DNA of 64,000 nucleotides from Tolypeutes matacus (lineage: Eukaryota; Chordata; Mammalia; Cingulata; Chlamyphoridae), in NCBI GenBank assembly GCA_026826555.1, contig JAKSZT010054334.1, positions 33,975,081 to 34,039,080 on the forward strand. The letters are read 5' to 3'. Below, piece after piece: positions 24,316 to 35,375 of the stretch. Made by a program: the position numbers and the translations under genes. Each line of letters starts with the position of its first letter. The stretch's first letter is position 1. The notes under the pieces are model-generated. The model made no database searches. It was not told the origin of the DNA and worked only from the letters and a program-made list of their open reading frames with translations.

Positions 24316-25480
24316 CAGGATGCCAATAACATTTTAATATTCAAGCAAAAATAAACAAGAGATTAAAGGAAAACAGAAACAAACTGGAGGGTGGTGAGGA
24401 GACTTTGAACTGATTAACACAGTAAAGATTGTATTCCAATGGGTTTACTTCCTAGAGGTGAACAGTGGTTTACTCAGAAGAAAATTCACATTTTCAACCA
24501 AAGTTTTCTAGAAAGTGGCCTTTATCAAGAGACAGATCTTTCTTGACTAAAACCTAATTGCCCCGTGTGACTTGTGGAAAGGCAAGTCTCGCCTACAACG
24601 TCAAGGAGAGTAGTGGTTTCCTGGGGCTGGGAAGGACTATTTGGGGTGATGGAAACATTCCCTATCTGATTGCGGGAAATGTTACGTGGGTTAATACATA
24701 TTTGTCAAAATTCATTTTACGCCGGTGATATGTGTAAATAAAGTTGATTTAAAAGAAAGGAACCAGGAGGGCCCAAACTTTTGTAGCGTGGGACCTCTAA
24801 GGAGGGTCCAAGGCTGCAACACTGTTTCCCAGGATGTCCACATACAACCTGGAAAAGAAGCCGGTCTTGATGGTCCAAAAACAAGAAAGTGACCACTATC
24901 CCCAATGGGCGCGACTCTCGACCCGGAACCTGACTCAGGCACAGACCGGCGGGCACACAGCAGGCAACGCCAGTGGGAGTGCGGGGCGGGGTGCGGCCCC
25001 CACACCTGCCCTGGGCTGACGCTGCTCCTGCAGACCCTGGAACACAAGGGACGTGCCCCCCCCCCCGCCACGCAGCCTCAGGCCTGTGGAGGTAAGTGCT
25101 GCCACCAAGCTCACCTGCCCCAATTCCCCCAACAAATCACAACACGCTGCTCCACGCAGCCAGGCTGGGCCATGCCACGCTTCAGAGGGCAGCGCAGCAT
25201 CCGCTGGCAGCCCAGACCAAGGTGAAGAGTCAGATGCCCACGGGAGTGGTCCCACCAGACCCAGGGACAGAAGTCGGAGGCAAAGAGGAGTACTGAGGGA
25301 TGCTGCCAGCCCTGCGCCCCAATGTGCCCCCCTCCATTTCAGGCCCAAACCCGCCCTGTCCTGGAGAGCTCTCTGTGCACGCGGGAGCTGCAGCGCAGGC
25401 TTCCAGGCAGAACAGGCTCGCAACTGCAGGCCACCCCCTGCCTGGCGTGGGCGTGGGGCCCAGGCCCTGATCTCCCACCA
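24316..25480 (-). other. 3' UTR of the CCDC137 retrocopy
   Basis: The 1.17 kb between the stop codon and the poly-A tail lies inside the same target duplication, so it was carried in as transcript. The part next to the stop is GC-rich. The distal part contains an L1M fragment in the opposite orientation. A frame of 162 codons on the minus strand and one of 168 on the plus strand in the GC-rich part look compositional. Confidence 0.7.
24595..24765 (+). repeat. L1M LINE 3' UTR fragment inside the retrocopy
   Basis: GGTTTCCTGGGGCTGGGAAGG, TTGGGGTGATGGAAACATTCC, TACATATTTGTCAAAATTCA and GTAAATAAAGTTGATTTAAA are the well-known 3' UTR steps of old mammalian L1 elements. It is antisense to the CCDC137 message. 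Confidence 0.75.
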
Positions 25481-26339
25481 TCACAGACGTCTCTCCAGCT
25501 TCTTCCTGGGCGGGAGGCAGGACGCCTGGGGCTGCTGCTGCTTCTTGAGTGCTCTATAGGCCTGCACAGCCCGCACCCGCTCCTCCTCCACCATCTGCGG
25601 CCAGGCCAGGGAGGTGCTGACCGGCTGGGACACGCCGCCAGGGCCCAAAAGCTTCCTCAGCATCAGCGATTTCTTGCCAGGCTGGTTCCTGCTCACGCTC
25701 ATCCTGGGCTTGGCGGTCATCTCTGGGGGCTGCAGGGCGACTTCACCAAACTTCACAACAGCCAACAGCTCCTGTTCCAGCCTGTCTGCCGCATTCTCCT
25801 CCTTTCTCTGCCGGACTTTATCCAGGTGCCGCTTCTGGAACGCCTTCTTCCGCTCTGACTTCTCCTTCGTGGGTGCCTCGGGTGCCCCCTGCACCTCCGG
25901 CTGCCGCACGGCCTGGTTTTTGCTGAGGAACAGCAGGTGCTGGGCCTCCTCCTCCTCCATGCGCTGGATGTAGGCCCAGTCAGACTCCCACTTTCTCTGC
26001 GTGAACTTGGGGATGGCGATGTCCGGCTCCGATCCCTTTGCTTCCGTTTCCAGCGTCTTTCTGAAAGCCTCCTGGGCCTCTTTTTGGTACTGATTGGGTT
26101 TTTCATCTCCTGGCAGCTCCTCATGATTTCCCGCAGCCGGAAAGGGATCTCCTGTTCGTCCAGGTTTTCCGGCTTGCACTTCACTTTCTTTTTTTCTTTG
26201 CTGCCCTGCACGGGCCGCGGGGCCGTACGCTGCAAGGGCTGCTGCTGCTACCGCCGCCGCCGCCGCCCCTGCAGTGGTCCGGGGCTCCCAGGCCCCGCCG
26301 GCCCTGCTGCCCCGCCGCGCGGCGCGCCGCTCCCGCTAT
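25481..26339 (-). pseudogene. CCDC137: CCDC137 processed pseudogene
   Basis: The minus strand encodes, without introns, a protein that I recognise as coiled-coil domain containing 137, a basic protein with coiled-coil segments. Conserved landmarks are KEKKKVKCKP, then EQEIPFRLREIMRS, MKNPIS, FRKTLETEAKG, EPDIAIPKF, FLSKNQAVRQPEVQ, ADRLEQELL, VKFGEV and EEERVRAVQAYRALK, ending RKKLERRL before the stop at about 25481. It is disabled in several ways. The inferred start codon is ATA at 26339-26337, in front of an AGAARRAAG-like N-terminus. The reading frame shifts near 26300-26320. An in-frame TAG stands at 26250-26248. A second shift lies near 26070-26085, between MKNPIS and FRKTL. Only the last 200 or so codons are one open frame. 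The GC-rich frames on the other strand are shadows. Confidence 0.9.
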
Positions 26340-26367
26340 TTCCAGAGCCCACGCTCAACAATGTTGT

Positions 26368-28806
26368 TTCAAACCATACCCTTAAAATAATCTCAGCATT
26401 ACCTTAGTATTTATTCTCCAGGATTTGCTTGTGTAACAATCTGTGTATTGCAATTGATAAAATATAAGATTAAATATGCTAAATATATGTCAGATTATCA
26501 TAAACCACAGGTTTTATTGTTTAGAGAGCCAAAGAATTCACGACTGAGGTTACATTGCTTGCATATATGACTTGGAACAGGAAAAGCAAACATTTCTTTG
26601 GGCCACACGTAGATCTGCCCACAGGGCTTTGGTATAGAGTAAGAGATTTAACACATGATGTTTATTAATAGTCTCTTTAACACTGGAAAGCAGAATGTAT
26701 AGCTGCGCGGTATTTCTCGCATATTGTGTTAGCCAACGTGTTATTCCTTTGTCAGGAAAACCCCATTATTCATCCCATAATGGAGAGTATGAGACGGTGG
26801 CCTAAAGGTCTCAGACTTGTTATACTAACTTCTGGATCTAGGGCAATTTATCTAGCTTGCGGTATAACACAGCCTATTTTAATCAATTCTGCCTGTCAAA
26901 TCCTGGGGAGTTTCAGATCAGAACCTTGCCCACATGCAATCCTCATCAAGCAAGGTGACTTGAATAGCTTCTGGGGGCCAGACTGAAAAAAAAAATTCTT
27001 TTTTGCTTGCCTATTTATACTATCAAAAATGGCATGGACAACAAAAGTCTTCAGATAGAGGAAAACAGAATTGCCAGTTATTGTGAGAGTAATCAGATCC
27101 ATTGTTTCAGTGATTCATCTATTAAAAAGTACTATGAAGGTAAGAGCTGTGTGCTGGTGAAGATAATTCATGGAAGTCATATAACAAAGACTACTGGTTT
27201 CTAGCCCAGGATGGGAAAGGGTAGACTTTTTCCTTGAGAGACAAGGATAGTTTGATTCTAGCTCCTGGGCCCTGACTTGTGGCACAGTGGGAAAGAGATT
27301 AATTATTCCATCTTGAAAAATAAAAAATGCTTTTAAATTCTGCCTTTGTGGTGGAAAGTCCAATTGAAAGAGGAAATTTGTTCAATGAAAACATGCACAT
27401 TTGATTAGTTTATTTAACCTTTGGGATTTTCCTAACTTACCTCAGGCATATAAAGTTTTTTTTTTTTAAGTAGGCTAAATATTTAAGACAATTTCTTCCT
27501 TTTGAAAGAGTATTATTAGTAGTAACCATAAAAATGAATTTGTATAGTACCCTCCCTCTTCCAACATTTATGAAGGTCTTGGACTATCCAAGTCAAACAC
27601 AGGACAACAAACAAATCAAACACCAAAAGACCAAAGGGAACCATAAAAAAGAAATGTATTCACTTTGTCCTTGAAACTATGAAAACAATTTCTAGAATAA
27701 ACAGGTTATGAAAACAGGATAGGATATTTTGTCAGCCCATGCAGGGCCTGTTATCTAGAAATTGCTTATAGCAGAAGGGTATAGCATAGTTAGAAGAGAA
27801 AATAAAAAGTGCTATTGCAGTCTTCCATAATAAGCCTTAGGACAAGATTGTAAAATGTGGCAGTTTAGTAAGGTTCTGAGACAAAACAAATGTTATATAG
27901 CATTTCACTGCTGGTCCTAAAATCTACCTCTGACCAAATGCTAGGCTCTGAAAGAATTTTTCTCTTTCTTCTCTGCTGCTGAGATTTCTCCTAAATTTGT
28001 TCAAGTATTCTATTTCATAAAAATTTCCTGACTTACATGCCCTTGATAATAAACCAATATCTCTCTACCAGTACTGACTGAGTTCAGGTAAGAAAGAAAA
28101 GAGGATATCATTTTGGAAAAGAGAAAGATATGACACAAGGAAATGTTCTGTTCAGGCAGGCAGAGAAAATGGAACGTCCAGCTCCCTTTCCTTCAGGTCT
28201 GGGGTTTGGTGAAGAGAAGATGAGAGGATAGGGGATAAAAGTTATCAGAATTGTGTACCAACCTTCTTTCTTTGGGGCCTCAAAGTCTGGAGTGGATAGG
28301 CAATGAGCTGGCCAGGTTAAGATACTCACAGAAGGTAGGGGGGATTGTGTTCTCCTCTTTCCTGGGACTCTGAAGAGATCCTGGGCAGGATATCCCTGCA
28401 CTAATATGGGACAGCCACTGCACTGTAAGGTAGCAGAGCAGAGGGCTCAGGCAGATAAAAGTTTTAGTTTGTACTCTAGAACTCCCATTGGTGACAATGT
28501 GGCATGAATAATTGAGATGAGAGCCAGTGAGGCTTGGCATGCCAGGGGCTGAGCGGGACAATAGAAGACAAGAGTTAGATATAGGATGTAAGAGATACTC
28601 AGAGGGCTGTGTAGCACGAGCAGAAGTGGAGGAGCAGAGTAGAGATCAAGTCCGTAGGATAAGCCACTAGGCAATGACCAAGCCAAGAAAGAACCTACTA
28701 GTTCATTAAATGTAAATATTAATTGTGGAGTATAACATAATGCCAGCCACTCCACAGAAGATGTCGGACAGGCAATACATGTCTAAAAGCCAGTGCAAGT
28801 CCAAGG
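26368..28806. other. Unique non-coding DNA
   Basis: AT-rich, with no repeat, RNA gene or exon recognised. Frames on the minus strand at 28108-28755 have no domain character. Confidence 0.5.
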
Positions 28807-29294
28807 GACCCTGTGGCAGTTTGATGTAATTACGAATTCCAAAAATATAATTGAATCATGCTTGTAAACTGATCTGTTAATCTGGGCATGATTAGTTTAG
28901 GATTAGGGCGTTGAGCCCCACCCCTTGGTGGGTGGGGAATTGAATATAAAAGGCAAGGCAAAGGACAGTTGAAGCAGTCTTTTGAGAAGCAGTTTTGATG
29001 TTGGAAAGAAGGCCCCAGGAGAAGAGAAGCAAGCCGTTCGCCTGATCGTCTGCAGCTGACTTTGTGGAGGAAACAGGAGCTAAGCCCGGAGAGAAACGCC
29101 AGAAGCCTGAACCCTGGCAAACGCCGGCAGCTGTCTTGCTCTAACACGTGGCAATGGACTGTGGTGAGAGAAGAAACTTAACGCCTTATGGCCTGGTATC
29201 TGTGGATTTCTACCCCAAATAAATACCCTTTATAAAGACCAACCCATTTTTGGTATTTTACATTAGCACCCCTTTGGCTGACTAATACAGACCC
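28807..29294 (+). mobile_element. Solo LTR with 5-bp target duplication (family A)
   Basis: The LTR spans 28812-29289, starts TGTGGCAG and ends CTAATACA, and is flanked by GACCC on both sides. A TATA box (TATAAA, 28945-28950) and an AATAAA signal (29218-29223) are in the expected order. A 5-bp duplication and this layout fit ERVL/MaLR-type elements. A longer relative is at 36322-36910. No internal viral region accompanies it. Confidence 0.85.
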
Positions 29295-30744
29295 CATTAA
29301 TCCCAACACCATGAGGTTTTATGTGCTTCTCACTCATATGCAGCAAGGGAGGCATGGGAGAATCTAATGACTGAACAATCTTCTTCCAAAGACTGATTTA
29401 AACCAAAAGAGAGTCTTGCAGTTATTGGCTTAGACTAAATTTTTATCTGGTTTGCACTCAATTTATTTTTCCCTCCTTAACTCGGTTGGAGCCTTCATGA
29501 GGACAATCAAGTCTACTATAAAGGAGTCATGTCTTCCTTGCATGTTTGAGTTATACTGTGATAAACATATATAATAGGGCAGAGAATTTGATTGTCTCTA
29601 TGATTCTTGTTCTCCAAATATTGAATCTAGGAGGAACACCACTTCCCTGCACCTGAACAAAGCTGGAGAGACCAATGGGATGGACTCTCTACAGCTAGGT
29701 CATTAGGCTGGGGGCCAACTGAATGTGCTGCCCAGACAAGGCCTGGAGGTACCATAAAGGAACACATATGTCTAACTTGTAGATTATTTGCAACAGCATA
29801 ATTATTGAGCCACTGGTGGAAATTTTCAATCTGAAAATAAGAGCATCTGGGATGAATGGCTTCTCTGTAAATGTCTGGCTTGTGTCTGAACGATCTGTTT
29901 CTCCACCATTGTGAACATTGACTATCTATAAAAAGCTCATCATGTCAGAAACAATGTTCGTTCAGCTGTTGGTCAACGATATAAACTGCCTTGTTTGGAT
30001 CAGGTCTTCCATCTCTTTAATGTGACTCCAGTACTTAATATATTTTGCATACTAATGCCCTTTGACTAGGGAAATATCTTTCTCTTGATCTCTTTTTTGA
30101 ATTGTGAGCTGTTTCCTTTGCCTAACAGAAGATGCTTGCTTTTTCTTTAGTTAGAGATAAGTGGTTGTGGTTCAGTCATTTTATGAAGAGTTTTTACTTA
30201 ATCCCAGTACTTGTAAGTGGGTTGGTTTTCTATCTTTTGTGAAGAGAAATGAGGAGTAAAGAAGACAATGATACAGAGTGGTAAGAGAAGGCAAAGAAAG
30301 GTATAATTATTTTCCCTTTTAGTGTTGTATACATTAATTTATGCAAATGTCTGTTTTTTACCCATCTCACCATATTTCTGAACTTTATAGGACCTTGAAA
30401 TCTTGTCTAAAACTAGGATATAAAAGCAGGTCCTTCAAGGATATTATCTAAATAGCCTCTTTGAATTTAATTTCCCTTGAACATAGGGGTTCTGAAAGCA
30501 TCTGTGCTTTCTCAGTTTCCTTTTAGATAAACCCCATTACAAACCATCAATCAAAATATTCTGAATAGCTGTGATTTACTAGCCTGTATAGAGATTCCAT
30601 CTCCCAAGTCATGGGAGCTTCAGGCAATAAAGAGGAACAAATTTTGGGTGAGTGAGTGGGAGGGTGCTGGGATGCTGAGTGGAGTATGTAGGAAATGGTG
30701 GAGAGATCACACATGGAAGATGTTCATTTTCACACATTTATTAA
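29295..30744. other. Unique non-coding DNA
   Basis: No feature recognised. Confidence 0.45.
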
Positions 30745-30945
30745 AGAGAGCTTGAAGAAGGAGTTGGATGTCCTGGGTTCTAGCCCTGCTCTCCCTCCAA
30801 GGCCATGTGTGACTTTGGCCTTATCTACTTTTCTGCACCTCAAAAATAATCACTGATTTCAGCGCTGGTATGAGACTATAAAGAGCTAAAACCTGTGAAA
30901 ATACTTAAGTCACTATAAAATACCTTGTAATCATGAACTATTAAC
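30745..30945 (+). repeat. MIR SINE
   Basis: GAGTTGGATGTCCTGGGTTCTAGCCCTGC, GTGTGACTTTGGCC and TTCTGCACCTCAAAAATAATC follow the MIR order. Confidence 0.7.
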
Positions 30946-32469
30946 TGCAATACAATTACTGAAATTAATATTTTTGCATTTTATTCTCAAATAATCTGCA
31001 TAGCATGATCCCCTTCTTACTCCCATTCTCTTTTTGAAATAATAGAGCTGTTTCTTCTCATCAGATTGTATTGGGCAGGGTTAGGTTAGGGTGTATTCCT
31101 TATCAGGGTGAGAAGAATTTTCAGCTCCCCCATCTTTCATAAGTACAAGGAAACTCAATATCCCCATCTGTGCTCAGCCTGTGACAGCTTATTGACTGTT
31201 AATAACCTTGACAATGTTATTTTTCTTAGAGAAAAAGGAGACCTGATGACTTCTTTGTTCAGTTTCACCTGAAGAGTAGCCCTGCCTGGTGCACACAGTA
31301 AGTGTCATTGGTAGAGAATTGTCCAGGAGGCATTCAGTATGTAAATGTTCTAATTAGATCAATGTAAAAGAGCAGTTGTACATTCTGTTATAGCAGTGTG
31401 TCTGGTTCCATTAATAAAACCTCCCGAAGGCATGCACTACTAGTTTTCTCAATTAGTTTGTCCCAGATCATTTCATCTTAGGGTAGGAAGGGGAGGAAAG
31501 GTGGAATGAGAGGATGAAAGGAGGTGGCAAATTTACAGGTATTTTCTCTAGCTCAGAGAGGTGCTCACATTTGTTCCTTATTCTACCCGGTCACTGTACT
31601 GGTCTTTAGAAAAACATAACCTTGCTTAGTATTTGGGGAAATAAAAAATGAAGACACAACTTACTCCCTTCCACTTACCCTTATGAAACATTCTACTTCT
31701 CTTTTATATTGTCCAGAGAAACATCACTATGTAAAGTGATTAGCACAGCCTGAAACACATAATAGCTGTTTAATTAAGCCTTTATTCCCTTCCTTTTCTC
31801 AAGCATACAATATACCCCAAGGCTCTGAAAATCCCGAACAAGTATTGATGGCTGCAGAATGCCTGGTAAGGAGACCCAATATATAATGACTGGAAAGATT
31901 GTAATCCTTTTTGTACACTTGTGACTTTTAGCATCTCAGGTTGTAGAACTCTTTGTGTAAGAAGGATACGGAAAATTTTAAAGAGAGGTATGGGTAAGAG
32001 AGCTTTTATAGCCCCTGGGACTCTCAAGAAGCAGGGTGAGATAAGGGTGGCTAAAGTCCTAGCAGAGAAAACTAGTACAGTGATACATTGTTAGCTATTA
32101 ATCTGTGTTCCTCACCTTCCTTTTACACTGTTCTTGCTCCAACCATTTTCTTCACTACTTGCAGGTAAGCCTTGACTCAGCATTATTTCCAAATCCCTCC
32201 TTTCCACCCATTTCCCCAAGAGCCAAGAAGCCATAGGGGAATGGAGAGAGTAGTAAAGAGGTTGACCAACGAGTCAGGAGTTGATGAAGGAGTAGGGAGT
32301 CAGGGCAAAGCTAAGGTCATCCAGAAGGCCAGTAACAGAGGACAAGTGTTAATGCCTAAAGGCTCTGAACAGTCTTAGTGTTTCTGAGAAAGCCAAGGAA
32401 TTTGCTTTAATAAGGAATCCTTACTTTCTTCTATGTTCATCCTATCTCTCCTGAAACACATAAACTAAA
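30946..32469. other. Mostly unique DNA with one short MIR/L2 end
   Basis: About 31725-31778 (GTGATTAGCACAGCCTGAAACACATAATAG) resembles a MIR/L2 3' end. The rest was not recognised. Confidence 0.4.
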
Positions 32470-32600
32470 AACAGATGCAGTGGTATGGAAAGATAAAAAA
32501 TTTGGAATTAGAAGTGAGCACTAGTCTAACATTACCACTTCCTAATTGTCTATCTGGAAATCTTTATGACCAAGATGGTAGACACTCATTCAGGGTTATG
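32470..32600 (+). repeat. MIR SINE fragment
   Basis: TGGAATTAGAAGTGAGCAC, then ACATTACCACTTCCTAATTGTC, fits the 5' half of MIR. Confidence 0.5.
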
Positions 32601-32914
32601 ATAAAAATTCTAAAGGAGTTACTCCAGCTAAAGTGGAACTAATGATGGCCAATTGCTATGTGAGTTTATTTACTATCATAATGAGTTTACTCAGTAACAT
32701 ATTCAGTAACATAATGAATTGTGCAGGTGATCTAGAATGTACAGCTGAGAGTGGGTAGGTGGTCTTGGAAAAAGATAAAGGAATGTAGGTTGCTCAAGAA
32801 GGTACATTAGAATATGAAATCATGAATCTAGGATGGAGAAAGTCCAGAATAGTCATAAAAGAGTGTTAAGATATTGGGAATATTGGGAAGGTTTGAAAGC
32901 TAGCCTCTGCTAAG

Positions 32915-33255
32915 AATGTTGTTCTCCCACCTTTCCAATTGGTTCTTCCTATTAATCATTCAGGTCACATCTCAGGGATGCTTTCCTTGTCCTAGAAGAA
33001 CAGTTTTGTTTTTTTTTCTCTCTCTCTTTCATGCTTTTGCAGCCCTCTGTGATTTTTCTTTATAACATTGATGAAAATTGTTTTTGGGTGTATATGTGTA
33101 TGTGTTTGTGTGTGTGTGCATGCACAAGTTTAAATTTATATTTTCTCTGCTAAATTGTGGATCTCCATTAGGGCATATTATTCCCTATTATATCTCTAGT
33201 ACTTAGCACAGTGTCTAGCACTCATTTTCCTAAATGAATGAATGAGTGAGTGAGC
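32915..33255 (+). repeat. L2 LINE 3' end
   Basis: CACATCTCAGGGATGCTTTCC, then GATCTCCATTAGGGCATATTA, CTAGTACTTAGCACAGTGTC and a terminal AATGAATGAATGAG series match the L2 3' end. A short TG-rich microsatellite (about 33090-33121) lies inside. Confidence 0.7.
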
Positions 33256-33670
33256 AGATGAATGATTTAAAGATGTTAGTAAGATACAAAGAAGGCTTGG
33301 CAGATGTGGATGGACAAATATCTGCTAAAGAGGTTGTGATATTTCTAGTGTGCTATGACACATACTCTGGTCATTAAACAGGAGAGAAAGAGTTTTGTAA
33401 TGTCAAGGAGTATAAGGATGGGTTAATATCAAGGAATCTGAAGTGTTATCAATGAGGATAATGACTTGTTGAGGCTAAAACTGAATGGTAGAGTAGAGAG
33501 AGAATGTGTTTTAGAGTTTGAGGAGGATGGAGGAAATAGATCTTAGGTTATGGGCTATGGAAAAAAGGCAACCAACAACCAATGTGGTTTAAGAATTTGG
33601 AGTAAATTGAATTCAAATCATTAGAACTACAAAAAGAGGATGTCTCTGTGATATAGTCATGGAAGTACCC

Positions 33671-33714
33671 TTAAGAAATGAGAAGGCTCCCTTTAAGAAA
33701 TGAGAAGGCTCCCT
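33671..33714 (+). repeat. 22-bp tandem duplication
   Basis: TTAAGAAATGAGAAGGCTCCCT occurs twice in a row without a mismatch, which suggests a recent slippage event. Confidence 0.9.
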
Positions 33715-34548
33715 TTTTCCTCATTGCCCCACTATGAAGTCTTCAAGACAGTAATCATTAGAAGACAGCGTGCCTTTAATGAGTCAGACTCTTGAAGGAC
33801 AAAATATGGAGCATCATGAGAACTGAAGTTAGATAAAAGACAGTGAACTAACAATAGATCTGTGGTCTTAATGGAAAGGAAGCAGGTACTGAGGGAGAGC
33901 CAGGGATGGGGTAAGAAAGAATAAAGATGGATATAAGTGAATTTTTAAGGTATGTTGAATGAGTGAGTAATGTGGGCCTACAGTGGCCGGTGTGGTTAGT
34001 GTGAAATGAGGAAGTCCCTGAGGAAAGAGGTAGAATGGAGTAGAGGAGAGATACTTCCTGTGAGGAGGTGCCTGGTAAATGTATCCATGCAGGGTTGTGG
34101 AGCTGACCTTAGATGTCTGAAGCCGTTCAGCAAGCCCTCGTTTCTGACAAGATTGCTAGTCTGGCAGGGTTTCTACCCCAGCCAGAGAATGTGGAAAAAG
34201 TAGAGGATGAGGTCCCTGCCCTGAAGCTTAGGACCGAATTAGTAGGACAAGCAAATCTCTCTCTAATTATTCAAGTTGCTTAATGATATGCTTTAACAGT
34301 TATTTTGCTGCATGGCAATTAGATTCAAATGGTAAGTCAGTCACATAAATGAATATAATTAGTAGCATTTTTTTTGTATGTGTGTGAGTTAAATCAAGCA
34401 TTCAGAAGTCTGCTAAGAGAACAGTGGTCCAGGTAGAAGGAGAATTTGTGGCTCCTGCCACTCCCCCTGCCAAAGGGAAGGATTATCAATTGATCTAAAT
34501 TTCTCTCTTTCGTGTGGTGCTTGTGAAGGGCATTGCCTGCCTTAGAAT
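33715..34548. other. Unassigned purine-rich DNA
   Basis: Some phrases (GGGATGGGGTAAGAAAG and similar) recall antisense L2, but no clear landmark was found. No exon seen. Confidence 0.35.
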
Positions 34549-34805
34549 AAGATCACCCTACATGCCCTGGGGATTTGAACCTGCCCTTCCTAATCCACCC
34601 ACCCGCCAGTGCTGCACCACCAAACCCAGGAACACCTCTTAAAATATATTTATATATATACATAAATAACATTTTTGTAAGCAAATGCACATATATGCAT
34701 ATATATTTATATATCATTTTGCAAATGTTGGTATGTATTGTGAAAATTTTGATTTTTACCCACAATAAAAAAAAAAAAAAAAGAAAAAAGAAAAAGATCA
34801 CCCTA
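34549..34805 (+). mobile_element. Short retroposon, copy 1 of a shared 3' tail
   Basis: AAGATCACCCTA flanks it at 34549-34560 and 34794-34805. The inserted 233 bp end in AATAAA and an A-rich tail. Bases 34633-34768 match, in inverse orientation, 55942-55799 of the larger retroposon at 55749-56700. The first 70 bases have no counterpart there. Read backwards, they contain GGTTCAAATCC, a fit to the Pol III box B, as though from a reversed tRNA-like piece. It encodes no protein. Confidence 0.75.
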
Positions 34806-35095
34806 TGACTCCATTTGTTTATCCTTGTCCTTATTCCCAAGACCTGAGCACAGTGGAAGAGGGAGGGGTGGAGAAGGGGGTAGGTGGGTCAACATCTCTC
34901 TACCGAGAAAGGATAGAACCCTCCTCACCTGGGCAAAGTATGTTGTCATCTCTTGCCTCAGTTTTTACCCTTATTTTATAATATATGTTATTGTCTTGAA
35001 ATATTTCAAACATGGAGAAAAGGAAATGGAAATGATATAACCGGAACTCAATCCAGTTAACACTTTTGCCTAGAGATACCCTCACCACAGGATCC

Positions 35096-35215
35096 ATTCA
35101 TGTCATGCCAGACTTCTGACCTGCAGACTATGAGCTAATAAATAGGTGTTGTTCTGAGCTGCAAAGTTTGTGGTAATTTGTTACACAGGAATAGGAAACT
35201 AATATACATAGTGAA
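35096..35215 (+). repeat. MaLR-type LTR 3' end
   Basis: CCAGACTTCTGACCTGCAGAC, TAATAAATAGGTGTTG and GTTTGTGGTAATTTGTTACAC ending AGGAAACTAATA are the usual 3' landmarks of old MaLR LTRs. Confidence 0.65.
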
Positions 35216-35241
35216 CTATTTGTTTTCTCTAAAATATAATT

Positions 35242-35375
35242 AAGAAAATAAGGTTGAGGGGTCAGATGTGGCTCAACTGGTTGGGCGTCCGTCTCCCATA
35301 TGGAGGGACCCGGGTTTGATCCCCAGGACCTACCGGTAAAAAAAAAAAAAAAAAAAAAAAAGAAAATAAGGTTGA
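35242..35375 (+). mobile_element. DAS-type tRNA SINE (monomer)
   Basis: AAGAAAATAAGGTTGA flanks it at 35242-35257 and 35360-35375. The body begins GGGTCAGATG, with a Pol III box A TGGCTCAACTGG (35269-35280) and a box B GGTTTGATCC (35313-35322), and ends in about 24 A. DAS SINEs were described from the nine-banded armadillo as tRNA-Ala derived. The perfect duplication indicates a young insertion. Confidence 0.9.

Larger units (their letters stand above)
24287..26367 (-). mobile_element. L1-type retroposition unit carrying a CCDC137 copy
   Basis: AACAATGTT occurs at 24287-24295 and 26359-26367, flanking the whole unit; on the sense strand the match extends leftward with one mismatch (AAACAACATTGTT against AAAAAACATTGTT). 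A 22-base poly-T at 24294-24315 is the poly-A tail of a minus-strand insertion. An ATTAAA polyadenylation signal lies at 24338-24333, about 20 bases before the tail. The unit is much richer in GC and CpG than its flanks. Together these are the hallmarks of a processed retrocopy made by L1 machinery. Confidence 0.9.

Noticed and set aside
24935..25858. Several frames of 160-180 codons on both strands
   Set aside because: They lie in GC-rich 3' UTR or antisense to the CCDC137 frame and look compositional, with no domain character.
24900..26350. A GC- and CpG-rich island that could be read as a promoter or active gene
   Set aside because: It is contained within one target-site duplication with a poly-A tail and matches CCDC137 mRNA, so the GC content came in with the retrocopy.
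28108..28755. Overlapping frames of about 95-100 codons on the minus strand
   Set aside because: No domain, no splice structure, and composition like the surrounding DNA.
35258..35359. A functional tRNA gene (boxes A and B present)
   Set aside because: It has a long A-tail, target duplications and a degenerate cloverleaf, so it is a SINE.
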